Counted from the first letter of the stretch, positions 10,814 through 23,159 are shown. The stretch is 64,000 nt of DNA from Triplophysa rosa (GCF_024868665.1 NC_079891.1:12416229-12480228), one strand, 5' to 3'. The notes: generated from the sequence alone by a model not told the origin. Translations and numbers: made by a program.

Positions 10814-12302
10814 TCCCTTTACTGAGCACGGCTGAAGACAAGGGTCCACTTTGTAGGCCCGACCCATACCTCTTCTGCTTCCCAATCTGTCATGCTTAAC
10901 AACTTTATTGCGAAGGTTTATTTTATTGGGAAGTGAAAGAAAAGGACTGGGTAAAATAATGCAAAATGAGAGAAGGGTGGAGCATTTTTCTCTTTATGTG
11001 GAACAGAAAAATGGGAGATCAAGATGAGTAACACAAGAAGACAATTTTTTGTCAATGTGGACTAACTCTTAAGACTAACATATTGTTCTATGAACTTGAT
11101 CTACAATGTCTGGAATATTACATCTTTGATTTATTTATGTATTTTTGTAGACTTAAACTAAACTTTGAACTGATTTTGTTTTATGGAAATGCAGTTTTGC
11201 TGTCTTTTTGGTTAAAAGTTTAGTACTTACTTCTCAGCTGTTATTATATGTGTCATTACTAAATGTAAAATAGGCAACATGTCAATTTTAAGATCCAATT
11301 TATTGTAAAGACTGAAAACCACTGAACTCAGCCAACTAACAGAGAGCAAAGAGATTTGAAGATAAACTTTATGTATATTGTCGCAGTTTGGCCGGTAGGG
11401 AATATTCTCTTCGGATTTTGCTTTGGATAAGTGTCATGGTGTTAGACTTCTCTGAGGGTTTAGAGCCCGAATTAACAATCCTCACTGTGGGGCCATTAAC
11501 TGTGGTTACCTTCTTTCTTTCTCAGTTCCATTCTTACAGTCATGATACTCATTTAATCAATTCGGATTCCCAGCCATTTGAAATAGCATAGCAACTAATT
11601 TGAATGTGATAAGTATGGAAGAGGTAAAAGTTAAGTTTGTGTGTGCATGTGAGTGTGGGAGTGAGAGAATAGGAACCGAGGGGAGTGGTGTGTTCAGGCC
11701 ACAGGCTTGTGAGAAGTAGTAGCCCATGGCTCTGAGACAGTCAACAAAAGATCTTCTCTATCCATTGTATTAGTGCTGGATTTCCCAAGAGAGGCCTGTC
11801 TGCTTGAAAAGGGGAGTGTATCAGTTTCTCCTGACATGGATGTTTATTCATTCTGTGGCCAACTGCACTGCCAGCTCAAAAGGATTCACCTTACCATTTT
11901 GATGTGCATGACACACACACACTTTTTGGGGGGTGGATACAGTAGGTGAAAAAGAAAAACACTGGCACATGGAGACACTGTTGTGAGCCATGTGAACAGG
12001 CATGTCCGCCCTCGCGGTGACAGTGTTTGTGACAGTATCGTGGTGACTTGTCTGGACTTAGCTTTTCTTGAGAAGTGAGCCACGATTTTGTAGTGGAAGA
12101 TTTCAGCATGATGCTGCAAGTTTACCTTTACTGCTGTTAAGATTAGTTGTATGTTCCTTTCATCAGAGTTTAGGTTATGAGTTGAGAAGCTCATATGCAA
12201 ACAAACAACTTATCAGAAAGATTGTGGAGCCATGGCAGATTTTGACTACTTGAAGCTTTGAGGTCCACTTACACTACAGCTTTAGTTTAAAGAGCAAGCC
12301 TA
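10814..12302. other. Intergenic sequence, nothing recognised
   Basis: AT-rich non-coding sequence with a short CA tract near 11910-11921. ORFs are short and lack domain character. Confidence 0.5.
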
Positions 12303-12472
12303 CACTGTAAAATATGAAAAGTTGACTTAACTTAATATTTCAACTCGATGCATAGCTTTTTTGAGTTTACTCAACTTTTGGCGAAGTAGTTCAACTAAAT
12401 TAACTTATCAATGTCACATGACATTAACTATATGAAAAATAGTTAACCAACTTACAATAAATTGAGTTCACT
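12303..12472. repeat. Possible MITE fragment with CACTGTAAAA end
   Basis: Begins ACACTGTAAAATATG and continues with TTGACTTAACTT- and GAGTTTACTCAACTT-type motifs, typical of small palindromic fish MITEs. The right end is not identifiable because the Tc1 element follows directly. Tentative. Confidence 0.35.
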
Positions 12473-12474
12473 TA

Positions 12475-13785
12475 CAGTCCTGCTCACCATTATTGGCACC
12501 CTTGGTAAATATGAGCAAAGAAGGCTGTAAAAATAAATCTACATTGTTTCTCCTTTTGATCTTTTATTTAAAAAATATACACTATTCCAACATTTCATTA
12601 AAGTAAAACAATTTGAAGTAGGGGGAATATACATAGAGAATTGTTTTTTTCTCTAATACACCCTGGCCACAATTATTGGTACCCCTAGAAATTCTTATGA
12701 GTAAAATACCTCCCAAGTATATTCCCATTGATATTTACATTTTCTTAGCACACCAAGGTGACTAGAAACATGACGTTGTCCAGTTATGACTTCTTGTTGC
12801 ACAGGAGAATAAATATTAGTAACACAAAGCCCAACCCCCCTTAATCATTTATCACAATGGATAAAACCAAAGAATATAGTTCTGATGTGCAATATAGTTC
12901 TGTTGAGCTACACAAAATACAAAATGGCTTTAAGGAAATAGTTAAAACAATAAACAATGTCATTTCCAACATCAGGGCAATGATGTTAAAAATCAGCTTG
13001 AAACAGGATGTGTGTCTATATTGTCTCAATGCACAACTAGGAGAAGAATTTGAGTGGCCAAAGACTCTTCAAAGAGCACAGATAGAAAATTGCAGTAATC
13101 AGTTGAATTTTGGGGTCAGAAAGCATTTAATAAAAATAAAGGAAAACTGCACCTCCATCGCCACAAGTTGTTTGGGACACTGTTCGAGAAACAAATCTTC
13201 TGCTCTTATGCAAAAATAAACTGCACCATATTAATCTGCCATACTGGAACTTCAACCAGGACTGGGGTCTATGGCCATATGGAATGAAAAATAGTTTTTT
13301 TGGCAGCAATAACACAAGATAGGTTTGGTGCACACAGGGATAAAAGAATGCCCCATGTCCACAGTTAAATATGTCACCAGATCTTCATTGTGGTGAACCT
13401 ATTTTTATACCAGAGGTTCTGGACATTTTGTTCAGATACATGTCATCATGTTTTATATCGAATACCAACAAGTAAAAGAATCAAAACCTTACTTTCTCTG
13501 CTAGAAATATTATAATGGGTCGTGGTTAGATCGTCCATCAGCACATTGGTTCAAAATAAACATCAACATCAATAAAAAATGGGTCACTGAACGCAAAATC
13601 AAGATCCTGCCATAGCCATCCCAGTTCCCTGACCCGAACCCTATAGAAAATGAGTGATATGAACTGAAGAAGAGGGAGGACCAACATTTGAAGGATCTGG
13701 AGAAATTCTTTATGGAGGAATGGACTCAGATGACTCTCAATGTAATCTCAAACCTCATCAGACTGAAAAGAAAACACTCAGAGCT
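12475..13785 (+). mobile_element. Left part of a Tc1-type transposon
   Basis: Begins CAGTCCTGCTCACC after a TA target site. The first ~210 bp are an inverted copy of the end at 21800-22016 (CCACAATTATTGG occurs in both inner repeat parts), giving long terminal inverted repeats of Tc1 IR/DR type. The copy continues into a decayed transposase and stops at the assembly gap. The last 132 bp (13654-13785) recur at 21629-21760. Confidence 0.85.
12857..13785 (+). pseudogene. Decayed Tc1-type transposase
   Basis: The start at 12857 gives 120 residues with the usual N-terminal lysine-rich start and a helix-turn-helix-like beginning, then a stop at 13219. Downstream, broken frames retain recognisable pieces of the DDE region, such as a WPYGMKN-like stretch near 13270. 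The end reads LEKFFMEEWTQM near 13690-13730. Several stops and frameshifts show it is dead. It would have bound the long inverted repeats and moved the element by cut and paste into TA sites. Confidence 0.7.
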
Positions 13786-14138
13786 NNNNNNNNNNNNNNN
13801 NNNNNNNNNNNNNNNNNNNNNNNNNNNNNNNNNNNNNNNNNNNNNNNNNNNNNNNNNNNNNNNNNNNNNNNNNNNNNNNNNNNNNNNNNNNNNNNNNNNN
13901 NNNNNNNNNNNNNNNNNNNNNNNNNNNNNNNNNNNNNNNNNNNNNNNNNNNNNNNNNNNNNNNNNNNNNNNNNNNNNNNNNNNNNNNNNNNNNNNNNNNN
14001 NNNNNNNNNNNNNNNNNNNNNNNNNNNNNNNNNNNNNNNNNNNNNNNNNNNNNNNNNNNNNNNNNNNNNNNNNNNNNNNNNNNNNNNNNNNNNNNNNNNN
14101 NNNNNNNNNNNNNNNNNNNNNNNNNNNNNNNNNNNNNN
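13786..14138. other. Assembly gap (353 N)
   Basis: Undetermined bases. ORFs drawn through it are artefacts. The left flank is Tc1 and the right flank is the 3' part of a minus-strand LINE. Confidence 1.
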
Positions 14139-16325
14139 CTCAGCCTCCTGTCTGTACGCAGACTCATCACCATCCTGGATGAGGCCAATGAGTGTGGTGT
14201 CGTCTGCGAACTTCATAAGTCTGACAGAAGGGTCCTGGGCAGTGCAGTCATTTGTGTACAGGGAGAAGAGCAGTGGGGAGAGAACGCACCCCTGGGGGGC
14301 GCCAGTGCTGATTGTGCGGGTTCTGGATGTGAGTTTCCCCATTCTCACTAACTGCTGCCTGTCTGTCAGAAAGCTGGTGATCCACTGACAGATAGAGCCA
14401 GGAACAGATAGCAGGGCTAACTTTGTCTGGAGCAGTGATGGGATGATGGTGTTGAAAGCAGAGCTGAAGTCCACAAACAGGATCCTCACATAGGTCCCTG
14501 GTCTATCCAGATGTTTCAGGACAAAATGCAGCCCCATGTTAACTGCATCCTCAACAGAACTGTTTGCTCTGTAGGCAAACTGCAAGGGGTCCAGTAAGGG
14601 TTCTGTGATGTCCTTCAGATAAGCCAGTACCAGTCTCTCGAATGACTTCATGACCACAGATGTGAGAGCGACGGGTCTGTAGTCATTCAGTCCTGTGATT
14701 TTGGGTTTCTTTGGGATGGGGATTATGGTGGAGCGCTTGAAACAGGAAGGAACTGTGCACAGCTCCAGTGATCTGTTGAAGATCTGAGAGAAGATGAAGG
14801 CCAGTTGAATAGCACAGCTTTTAAGACAGGCTGGGGAGATACCATCTGGGCCTGGTGCTTTTCTTGACTTTTGTTTCCTAAAGACTCGGCACACATCCTC
14901 TTCACTGATCTGAAGTGCAGGAGGTGGGGTGACTGAAGGTGATAGGTGTTGTGTAGAGAGAATGTCAGAGTTGGTGTGAGGTGTATAGTTAGCATTTTTA
15001 AATCTGCAGTAAAAGTCATTCAGATCATTGACCAGGTGTTGATTGCCTGCAAAATTGGGGGATGGTGGCTTGTAGTTGGTGATGTCTTTAAGGCCTTTCC
15101 ACACAGACGCAGGGTCGTTGGCTGAAAACCGGTTTTCCAACATTTTGGAGTAGTTTCTCTTAGCCACTCTGATCTCCTTTGTCAATGTGTTCCTAGCCTG
15201 CTTGTACAAGACTTTGTCCCCTTTCCTGTAGGCATCCTCTTTGGCTTGGCGAATCTGTCTGAGTTTTGCTGAGAACCATGGTTTATCATTGTTGTATTTT
15301 AAGGAAGTCCTGGTAGGAATGCACAAATCCTCACAGAAACTGATGTATGATGTTACAGTCTCTGTGAGCTCGAACAGATCGCTGGTAGCAGCTTCAAAAA
15401 CACTCCAATCGGTGCACTCGAAACAGGCTTGTAAGGCCCACTCTATTTCGTTGGTCCATCTTTTAACAGTCCTTACATAGGTTTGGCAGCATTTAGTTTC
15501 TGCCTGTAGGCTGGGATAAGGTGAACCAGGCAGTGATCAGACAGTCCTAAAGCTGCTCTAGGGACAGAGCGATATGCATTCTTTATTGTGGTGTAGCAAT
15601 GGTCCAAAATAGTTTTGTCTCTGGTAGGGCATGTGATGTGTTGTCTGTATTTTGGCAGCTCGAGTGTAAGTTTTGCCTGATTAAAGTCGCCAAGAATAAT
15701 AATAACAGAGTCCGGATGTTGTTGCTCAGTGTCCGTGATGTGATCGGCGAGCTGTTGTAACGCCACACTCACGTGCGCTTGCGGTGGAATGTAAACACAC
15801 ACGAGAATGAACGAGGAAAACTCTCGCGGTGAGTAAAAGGGTTTACAGTTAATGAAGAGTGCTTCTAGGTCGAGAAAGCACATCTTCTTCATCACTGTTG
15901 TATCTGTACACCACTTTTCATTGATGTAGAAACATACCCCACCACCGCGCGATTTCCCCGTTGATTCTGCGTCGCGGTCCGCTCTGAACAGCTGGTAGCC
16001 GGGCAGATGTAACGCACTGTCCGGGATGAAGTCATTTAGCCACGTTTCCACGAAACACAAAACAGCAGAGTTTGAAAAATCCTTATTTGTCCGGTAGAGT
16101 AGAAGAAGTTCGTCCGTTTTGTTTGGCAGAGAGCGCAGATTCGCCAGATGTATGCTAGGCAGCACAGTTTTAAAGCCGCGCTTTCTGAGCCTGATTAGCG
16201 CACCGGCTCGCTTCCCACACTTGTGCGTCCTGGAGCGCTTTGTTAGTGCCGCTGCGCCTCCGACTACGATGTTAAGTAAAACGTCCGAATAATCAAAAAC
16301 TGGTAAAAGATCAGATGGTGTGCAC
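14139..16325 (-). pseudogene. L2/CR1-like LINE ORF2 (endonuclease and reverse transcriptase), interrupted
   Basis: Minus strand. 16405-15473 encodes the AP-type endonuclease: LANLRSLPNKTDELLLL, FVETWLND, GGGVCFYINEKW, IILGDFNQAK, GLSDHCLV. 15326 down to the gap encodes the fingers and palm of the [61 protein letters not shown]. The two blocks lie in different frames, so at least one indel separates them near 15475. The 3' end falls in the gap. Upstream coding is cut at 16326 by a hAT insertion and probably resumes at 20281-20412. The product would copy LINE RNA at nicked DNA. A second, rearranged copy of the same family is at 16794-19505. Confidence 0.85.
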
Positions 16326-16793
16326 CAGAGGCGGATTAACCATATGGGCAATTGGGCGAGTGCCCAGTGGCACAAAGACTTTAGGGGCACCAAATAAACC
16401 CACAATACAATTTTTTTTATAAATGTACATAAGCACTTGTTTTTTAAGACTTAAGTCACGCATCTGCGCTAAATAGGCGTGGCACCATGTGCGGGAATAC
16501 CCCCACTTCAGATAAAAATGGTTCTGTCCTCCGCACTTTTTCCACACACCTCCGCCAACATTTCCGCCGATGTTATCTGGTTAGTTACATAGATTTGAGT
16601 GAATTAACATTCAGCCAATCACAAGTGAGTGTTATGAGGCGAGTTGTCTTTCGTATACACTTTAATCTTCAAACAGATGGAAGCGGGAACGATGCAGAAC
16701 GCATTGTTGTAGCGGCGACCAAAAATGCGGGGATTAGCACTGATTAATAAAGGTATATATACATGGCATGCGTCAGAAATAAGGTGTTATAAT

Positions 16794-17231
16794 GAAACAG
16801 GCTTGTAAGGCCCGCTCTGTTTCGCTGCTCCATCTCTTTGCTGTTCTTGCTACAGGCTTGGCAGATTTAAGCTTCTGTCTGTAGGTCGGAAGAAGATGAA
16901 CCAGGCAATGATCAGAGAGACCCAGAGCTGCTCTGGGAACAGAGTGGTATGCATCCCGTATTGTGGTGTAACAGTGATCCAGAATGTTGCTGTCTCTGGT
17001 GGGGCATGTGATATGCTGCCTGTATTTTGGCAGCTCACGGGAGAGGTTTGCTCTGTTAAAGTCCCCAATAATAATAATAAGAGAATCCGGGTGTTGCTGC
17101 TCCGTGTCAGTGATGTAATCCTCCAGCTGTTGCAGCACCGCGCTCGCACAAGCATGTGGAGGAATGTAAACATTCACGAGAATAAATGAGGAAAACTCGC
17201 GTGGCGAATAAAAAGGTTTGCAGTTGATAGA
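16794..17231 (-). pseudogene. Inverted LINE endonuclease C-terminal segment
   Basis: Minus-strand ORF 17177-16773 carries the AP-endonuclease C-terminus: VYIPPHACASAVLQQL, SLIIIIGDFNRANL, ILDHCYTTIRDAY, GLSDHCLVHLLP. It then runs through KRWSSETERALQACF, where homology to the LINE stops. It is the 5' part of this insertion, flipped relative to the RT part. It is truncated at its own 5' end and so cannot encode a complete endonuclease. Confidence 0.85.
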
Positions 17232-19116
17232 GACTGCACGGATTGGAGTGTCTTTGAAGCTGCAGCCACTGATCTGGATGAGTTAACTGACACAGTGACA
17301 TCCTACATCAGCTTCTGTGAGGACATGTGTATTCCCACCAGGACTCGCTTAACATACAACAATGACAAACCATGGTTTACAATGAAACTGAGACAGCTTC
17401 GTCAGGCCAAAGAAGATGCTTACAGAAGTGGGGACAAAGTCTTGTATAATCAGGCCAAAAACACACTGACAAAGGAGATAAGAGCAGCTAAGAGAAGCTA
17501 CTCTGAAAAGCTGAAGAACCAGTTTTCAACCAACGACCCTGCATCAGTGTGGAAAGGCCTGAAAGACATTACCAACTACAAGCCATCATCCCTCAGTCTA
17601 TGGGTAATCAACGACTGGCTGACGACCTGAACGACTTCTATTGTCGTTTTGAAATGCAGAGTCTCACCCTTCACACCCGCCCTGACCCTATCTCTGCTAT
17701 ACCATTAACACCTCCTCTTGACATTCAACCTGCACTTAAGATCTGCGAAGAGGATGTTTGCCAGCTTTTCCGCAAACAAAAGATCAGAAAAGCACCAGGC
17801 CCAGACAATGTCTCACCCTCCTGCCTGAAAGTCTGTGCGGAGCAGCTGTCGCCCATCTTCACTAATATTTTTAACAGATCTTTGGAGCATGTGAAGTCCC
17901 TTCATGCTTCAAACGCTCCACCATCATCCCTGTACAGAAGAAACCCAAAATATCTGGACTTAATGACTACAGGCCTGTTGCTTTAACATCTGTGGTCATG
18001 AAGTCATTTGAGAGACTTGTACTGGCCCACCTGAAGGACATCACCAGACCACTTCTTGATCCCCTCCAGTTTGCTTACCGAGCAAACAGGTCTGTGGACG
18101 ATGCAGTAAACATGGGACTGCATTACATCCTACAACACCTAGACAGACCAGGGACTTACGTCAGGATCCTGTTTGTAGACTTCAGCTCGGCCTTCAACAC
18201 CATAATCCCAGACCTCCTCCTGCCCAAGTTTACCCAGCTCTCTGTGCCAACCTCTACCTGTCAGTGGATTATTAACTTCCTGTCGAACAGGCAGCAGCTA
18301 GTGAGGTTGGGAAAATTTAAATCCAGCACATGTACCATCAGCACCGGAGCTCCTCAAGGATGTGTTCTTTCTCCACTGCTATATTCACTCTACACAAACG
18401 AATGCACCTCTACAGACCCTTCTGTCAAACTCCTGAAGTTTGCAGATGACACCACAGTCATTGGCCTTATTCAAGACGGTGATGAATCTGCCTACAGAAA
18501 GGAGGTTGCTCAGCTGGCTGCCTGGTGTAGTCAAAACAACCTAGAGCTGAATGCATTCAAGACAGTGGAGATGATAGTGGATTTCAGAAGGAACCCTCCA
18601 TCACTTCCTCCCCTCACCATCCTGGACAGCACTGTGGATACTGTGGAGTCATTCAGGTTCCTGGGCTCCACCATCTCTCAGGACCTGAAGTGGGAGTCCC
18701 ACATAGACTCCATTGTAAAGAAGGCCCAGCAGAGGTTATACTTCCTCCGTCAATTGAGGAAGTTCAACCTACCACAGGAGCTACTGACCCAGTTCTACTC
18801 AGTGGTCATCGAATCTGTTCTGTGCACTTCAATTACTGTTTGGTATGGCTCGGCCACCAAATCAGACCTACGAAGACTACAACGGACAGTTCGTAGTGCT
18901 GAGAAAATTATTGGTGCTCCTCTGCCCACACTTCAGGACCTGTACGATTCCAGAGTGAAAAACAGGGCAAGAAAAATCATCATTGACTCCACACACCCAG
19001 CACACAAACTCTTTGATCTGCTGCCCTCTGGCCGGCGCTTTAGAGCACCAAACACCAGGACTTCCAGACACAGAAGCAGCTTCTTCCCCCAGGCAATCTC
19101 CCTCCTAAACAGATAA
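17232..19116 (+). pseudogene. L2/CR1-like LINE reverse transcriptase, frameshifted
   Basis: Three overlapping frames (17295-17630, 17549-17986, 17992-19116) together cover the [69 protein letters not shown]. The C-terminal part ends near residue LLNR at 19116. Two frameshifts, near 17600 and 17985, break it. A ~390-bp 3' UTR follows, ending in the tail repeat at 19505. It is otherwise well preserved, including the active-site ADD, so it is not very old. Confidence 0.88.
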
Positions 19117-20280
19117 CTGCTCCTTAAGAGCAATATTCCACTTCCACTACTCCTATAGTGTGCACTATAGTGCCTTATTATATCTACATCTTATGTATAC
19201 ATGTATATAACACTACCTCTACTTACTAAATTATCCATTTGCACAAGTGTACATACAATCTGTTAATATGTTTATTCTACTATATACTACCCTGTACAAT
19301 GTCTCTTATATGTTATTATCCCCCATTTTCTGTAAAATAGTCTTTATTTTATATATGCACAATTTAGAATCTTTTAGACTGTAAATCGTATTATATTGTA
19401 TTGTCATTGTGTTGAATGTCTGTACTAGAAGCTTCCAACACCAAAGAAAATTCCTTGTGTGTGCAAGCACACTTGGCAATAAAGCTCTTCTGATTCTGAT
19501 TCTGATTATAGTGCCGATAATGTATGCTAATAGTACGTGGAGGTAAGGCCACTATTTAAGGTCCAAACCTGGGTTTTAAAGTGAAAGTGAAGAACGTGTC
19601 ATCACTATAGCAATCAATTCATATGTGTCCTTTTTAGTGGAGTACACTTTTATCTTAGTACTTATGTGATCGTTTAGTAAGAAGAATATACACATACTGT
19701 GCTTAAAAAGAGCGTTTGAATAGCTGTATAGCAGTTAAAATAGTAACAATAACGTTTCATGTTATTTGAATAACCTTGCTATACATTGTAATCTGGTGAA
19801 TGCCACTTTGGTGAATTAAAGTCCCAATGTCCTGAAAATCTGTACATTGTTCCATTGTCCCCCTAATGTGAATACATACATGCAAACTATAGTGTGTGTG
19901 TGTGTGTCCCTGTACCCCCACTTTGTGGCACGCACAACATTTACACCTGTTAAAAAAATGTTAGTGATTTTTTTCACTACATCAAAACCTGAAATGTAAC
20001 ATTACAACAGAAAGCAGGTGCCCCTTAACTACAGTAGGCCTAATTGTTAAAAATGCTTGATGAAAAGAGTTGTTTTTTGTGTTCTATTCTACAAAAGTGT
20101 CATGTTAATGTGTAATTCTTGTAAAATAGTATATTGTAAATTGCTGAGTTTCATTCTTATAAAATCTTTTAATATATAAATCTTTTAATGAGTGGATTCT
20201 TGCGTGTGGGTAGGTGGGTTGATGGGGGGCACCTCTGGGGCTGTTGCCCAGGGGCACCATGAGGTCTTAATACGCCTCTG

Positions 20281-20412
20281 TGTTCACTAGTAGCAGAACC
20301 TTTTCATCACTGTTAAAACATCTCACTGAAATAATAGAAATACATGAAAAGCAATGGACTGAAATATTACAGCCAGCTGCCACACTGACATACTTGGATG
20401 AAGACAAGTATA
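20281..20412 (-). pseudogene. Possible upstream continuation of the minus-strand LINE
   Basis: If the hAT element 16326-20280 is removed, the minus-strand reading resumes here (…LLLVN then TPSDLLPVF on the other side). This gives a plausible uninterrupted LINE 5' coding region. No domain is visible in this short stretch. Confidence 0.4.
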
Positions 20413-21628
20413 CAGAGGTGGGTAGTAACGCGCTACATTTACTTCGTTACATTTACTTGAGTAACATTTTGGAAAATATGTACTTTTTAAGTAAAATTAA
20501 AAGTGTGTACTTTTACTCTTACTTGAGTAAATTTCTAATAGAAAATCTGTACTTTTACTTCGTTACATAACTTACATTGCGTGACGTTCCTTCGTTCCTT
20601 CATTTTAAAATATGCTTTTTAAAACGCGTTGTTTATTTCAAGGTTGTCGTCTCTTTTTACGGGCATTCCCGAGTGATCGATTCTTTTGAGTCGATTCTTT
20701 TGAAAGCATTAATTGAACAATGGGCAAAACCATTTGAATAGGCTAATGAATCAGTTCAAATGATTTGTTCAGTTCGCAGCACGATCTGAATCATCTGAAG
20801 CAGGATTACTCACTCCTCGTAGCGCGAAACTTAAGAACACGCAGAACACAAAGAGCGTTGGATGAAGTGGATATTAATCTATATCTATACAATCAAAACT
20901 GCAAATGTGTCATATTGTTTGCCAGCAATGATAAATGCCCGCCATATGCGCGCACCCGCGCGACCTGTTCGTCAGACACGCAACATGCGCGTTACCTGTC
21001 AGACACAGAGACGTGGGCTTGCAGAAATATACATTTGAAGAACAGAAGGAAGAAAACTTGTTGATGGGCGTGTGGTTCACTGTTTACTGTTTGTTTACAA
21101 GTAAGAGCGTTTCACAACACACATGTGACACAACACGAGAAAACATGAACTTTGTTCAAAAATGTGTATTTCATTTAAGAGAGCACTGCAGATGTTCTAG
21201 ATCATCTTAGGAAATGCTCTGAGTTTAGTTCATGCTTTAGTTTGACATGGTCTATTATTCTAAATAAGTTGTACATTGACATCAGGACTAGATGAAATTT
21301 ACAGAAATGCTTGTCTCTTCTGTGTTTGTCTATTCTTTAGTCTCTCTAGTATATTGCAAAGATATCTGCTTATGATAATTAAAAATATTGATTAAAATGT
21401 AATATTAAAATATTGGCGTTAATATTAATTTTATGTAGTAGGCCTATATAATCAGATACAAAGTAACTAAGTAACTAGCCACTTGAGTAGTTTTTTCATT
21501 GCATACTTTTTTACTTTCACTCAAGTAAATTTTAAAATAGTGACTTTTACTTTTTACTTGAGTAACAATTTCTCTAGTTACTTGTACTTTTACTTGAGTA
21601 AAGATTTTGGCTACTCTACCCACCTCTG
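20413..21628. mobile_element. Non-autonomous hAT-type element with CAGAGGTGGGTAG ends
   Basis: 1216 bp, starting CAGAGGTGGGTAG and ending CTACCCACCTCTG. Both ends carry many subterminal ACTTGAGTAA/TTACTTGAG copies, typical of transposase-binding arrays. The flanking 8-mers differ (CAAGTATA left, GTGATATG right), which a simple insertion does not explain; see the findings. No transposase. Confidence 0.8.
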
Positions 21629-22016
21629 GTGATATGAACTGAAGAAGAGGGAGGACCAACATTTGAAGGATCTGGAGAAATTCTTTATGGAGGAATGGAC
21701 TCAGATGACTCTCAATGTAATCTCAAACCTAATCAGACTGAAAAGAAAACACTCAGAGCTGATTTTCTTATAAATTAAGGTTGCGGGGTGAATTAAATAC
21801 AAGGGTGCCAATAATTGTGGCCAACATATATGGAAGAAAAATATGTTTTTCTCAATGTGATATTCCCCCCACTTCAAATTGTTTTCCTTCAATGAAATGT
21901 TGGAATTTTGTAGATTTTTTTAAATAAAAGATTAAAAGGAGAAACAATGCAGATTTAATTTTACAGCCTTCTTTGCTCATATTTACCAAGGGTGCCAATA
22001 ATGGTGAGCAGGACTG
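21629..22016 (+). mobile_element. Right part of the Tc1-type transposon
   Basis: Starts with a 132-bp stretch nearly identical (one difference seen) to 13654-13785. It continues through the transposase 3' end into the long terminal inverted repeat, ending GGTGAGCAGGACTG before a TA (22017-22018). It pairs with the end at 12475. Confidence 0.85.
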
Positions 22017-22032
22017 TAACTATGGACTAGAT

Positions 22033-22904
22033 CCTTATTAGGTATTCAATAATTACTAAAAAATATATCCTCATTGAGAACTACTTGTGAACTATGACTA
22101 ATTATAAGAAATTACAGATTAATTACTAATAATCACAACAGAAACATGTCGAGAAAGTCTTTTCCAGAAGGCTCAGTTAAGTTCTTTGTGGAAACATAAT
22201 TTATTAATATTTTAGCCCTCCAAATATGTTGGCTGGCTGCATGTGGAGATTGTGACTAGTATAGATATATACTCTTAAAATGCTGGGTTATCATTTATTT
22301 ATTTGGGTTATTTTTAAAGCCGTGGGTAGTTTTGTTTGTGTAATCCAACTGCAGAGAAGTCCTCCCAAGGTTACTGTCACTCAAGATATGTCTTTTGGAG
22401 TTAAATACAAATTGATACTAAATAGAGTTCATATTATGAGTTGTTCAATACAATTTTATTTACATAGCACTTTTTTATGGGGCACAGCTTTATATGTTGC
22501 ATATCCGTTTTACATTTCAGTCAATTGTTTAAATGTTAGTAATTCAGCATGACTTCTTAATTATTAATATTACACATTTTATAACCAGGTTAAGAGTTTA
22601 AGATAAATACTCACTTTTTTGGCATGTTTTCTTTGTGAGTATTAGTAATTAATTGGTAATTCCTTATAATTAGTCATAGTTCACAAGTAGTTCTCATTGA
22701 GGATATTTTTATTTAGTAATTATCAAATAACTAATAAAGATATACCATTGTCACAAATTTGCAATTAGTTACTAATTAATTAATATTTCTTCCATATTAG
22801 TTAATAGACTTATGTTCAGTGTTAATCTAGTACTACTTATTACTTCATTACTTATTACAGCATAGTTACTTGTTAACAACGGGCCATTATTCTAAAGTGT
22901 TACC
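22033..22904. repeat. MITE-like element with ~105-bp inverted arms
   Basis: 22033-22136 and 22635-22742 are inverted copies of each other (shared core GAGAACTACTTGTGAACTAT and its complement). The right side continues to an end resembling TTACTTGTTAACAACGGGCC and ATTCTAAAGTGTTACCG near 22865-22906. The left outer end is missing, possibly lost at the Tc1 boundary. 22140-22630 between the arms has no coding character. Confidence 0.65.
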
Positions 22905-23159
22905 GATTATACTTTTATAACACTTTAATATATAATTGAGATTTATTATATACACCTTGTACTTAAGAGAGACCAAAACTTGGCCAAGTAAATGCTCAAA
23001 CAGTTTGCATGTAACACATTTTTAGTAGAGGCATCACAGCGTCATTCACTTCAGACCTCAACACTGAGTTTACAAACCTCAATCATGTTAACAATCATCA
23101 AACATCATTAAACATCGTAAAGTAAAAAAAGGAACTATAAATACTACAGTTCACTTACA

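Larger units (their letters stand above)
16794..19505 (+). mobile_element. LINE copy with a 5' inversion (twin-priming structure)
   Basis: 17232-19505 is the 3' part of the LINE on the plus strand, ending in the L2-like tail repeat TTCTGATTCTGATT. 16794-17231 is the segment that should precede it, in inverted orientation. Compared with the copy at 14139-16325, the inverted block ends exactly where the plus block begins (junction sequence GCCTGTTTC then GACTGCAC). The flanks TTATAATG and TTATAGTG (left 16787-16794, right 19506-19513) look like an imperfect target duplication. Confidence 0.85.
16326..20280. mobile_element. hAT element with same ends as the 7725 copy, carrying a nested LINE
   Basis: Left end CAGAGGCGGATTAA (with the adjoining CATATGGGCAATTG matching the right end of the 7725-10805 element in inverse). 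The right end reads GGTCTTAATACGCCTCTG. The flanking 8-mers GTGTGCAC (16318-16325) and GTGTTCAC (20280-20287) match at 7 of 8 if the right end has lost its terminal G. No transposase is present, so it is non-autonomous. It interrupts the minus-strand LINE ORF and is itself interrupted by the LINE at 16794-19505. Confidence 0.75.

Noticed and set aside
13688..15326. ORFs running through the N gap
   Set aside because: Translations of undetermined bases; only the non-N parts carry LINE or Tc1 sequence.
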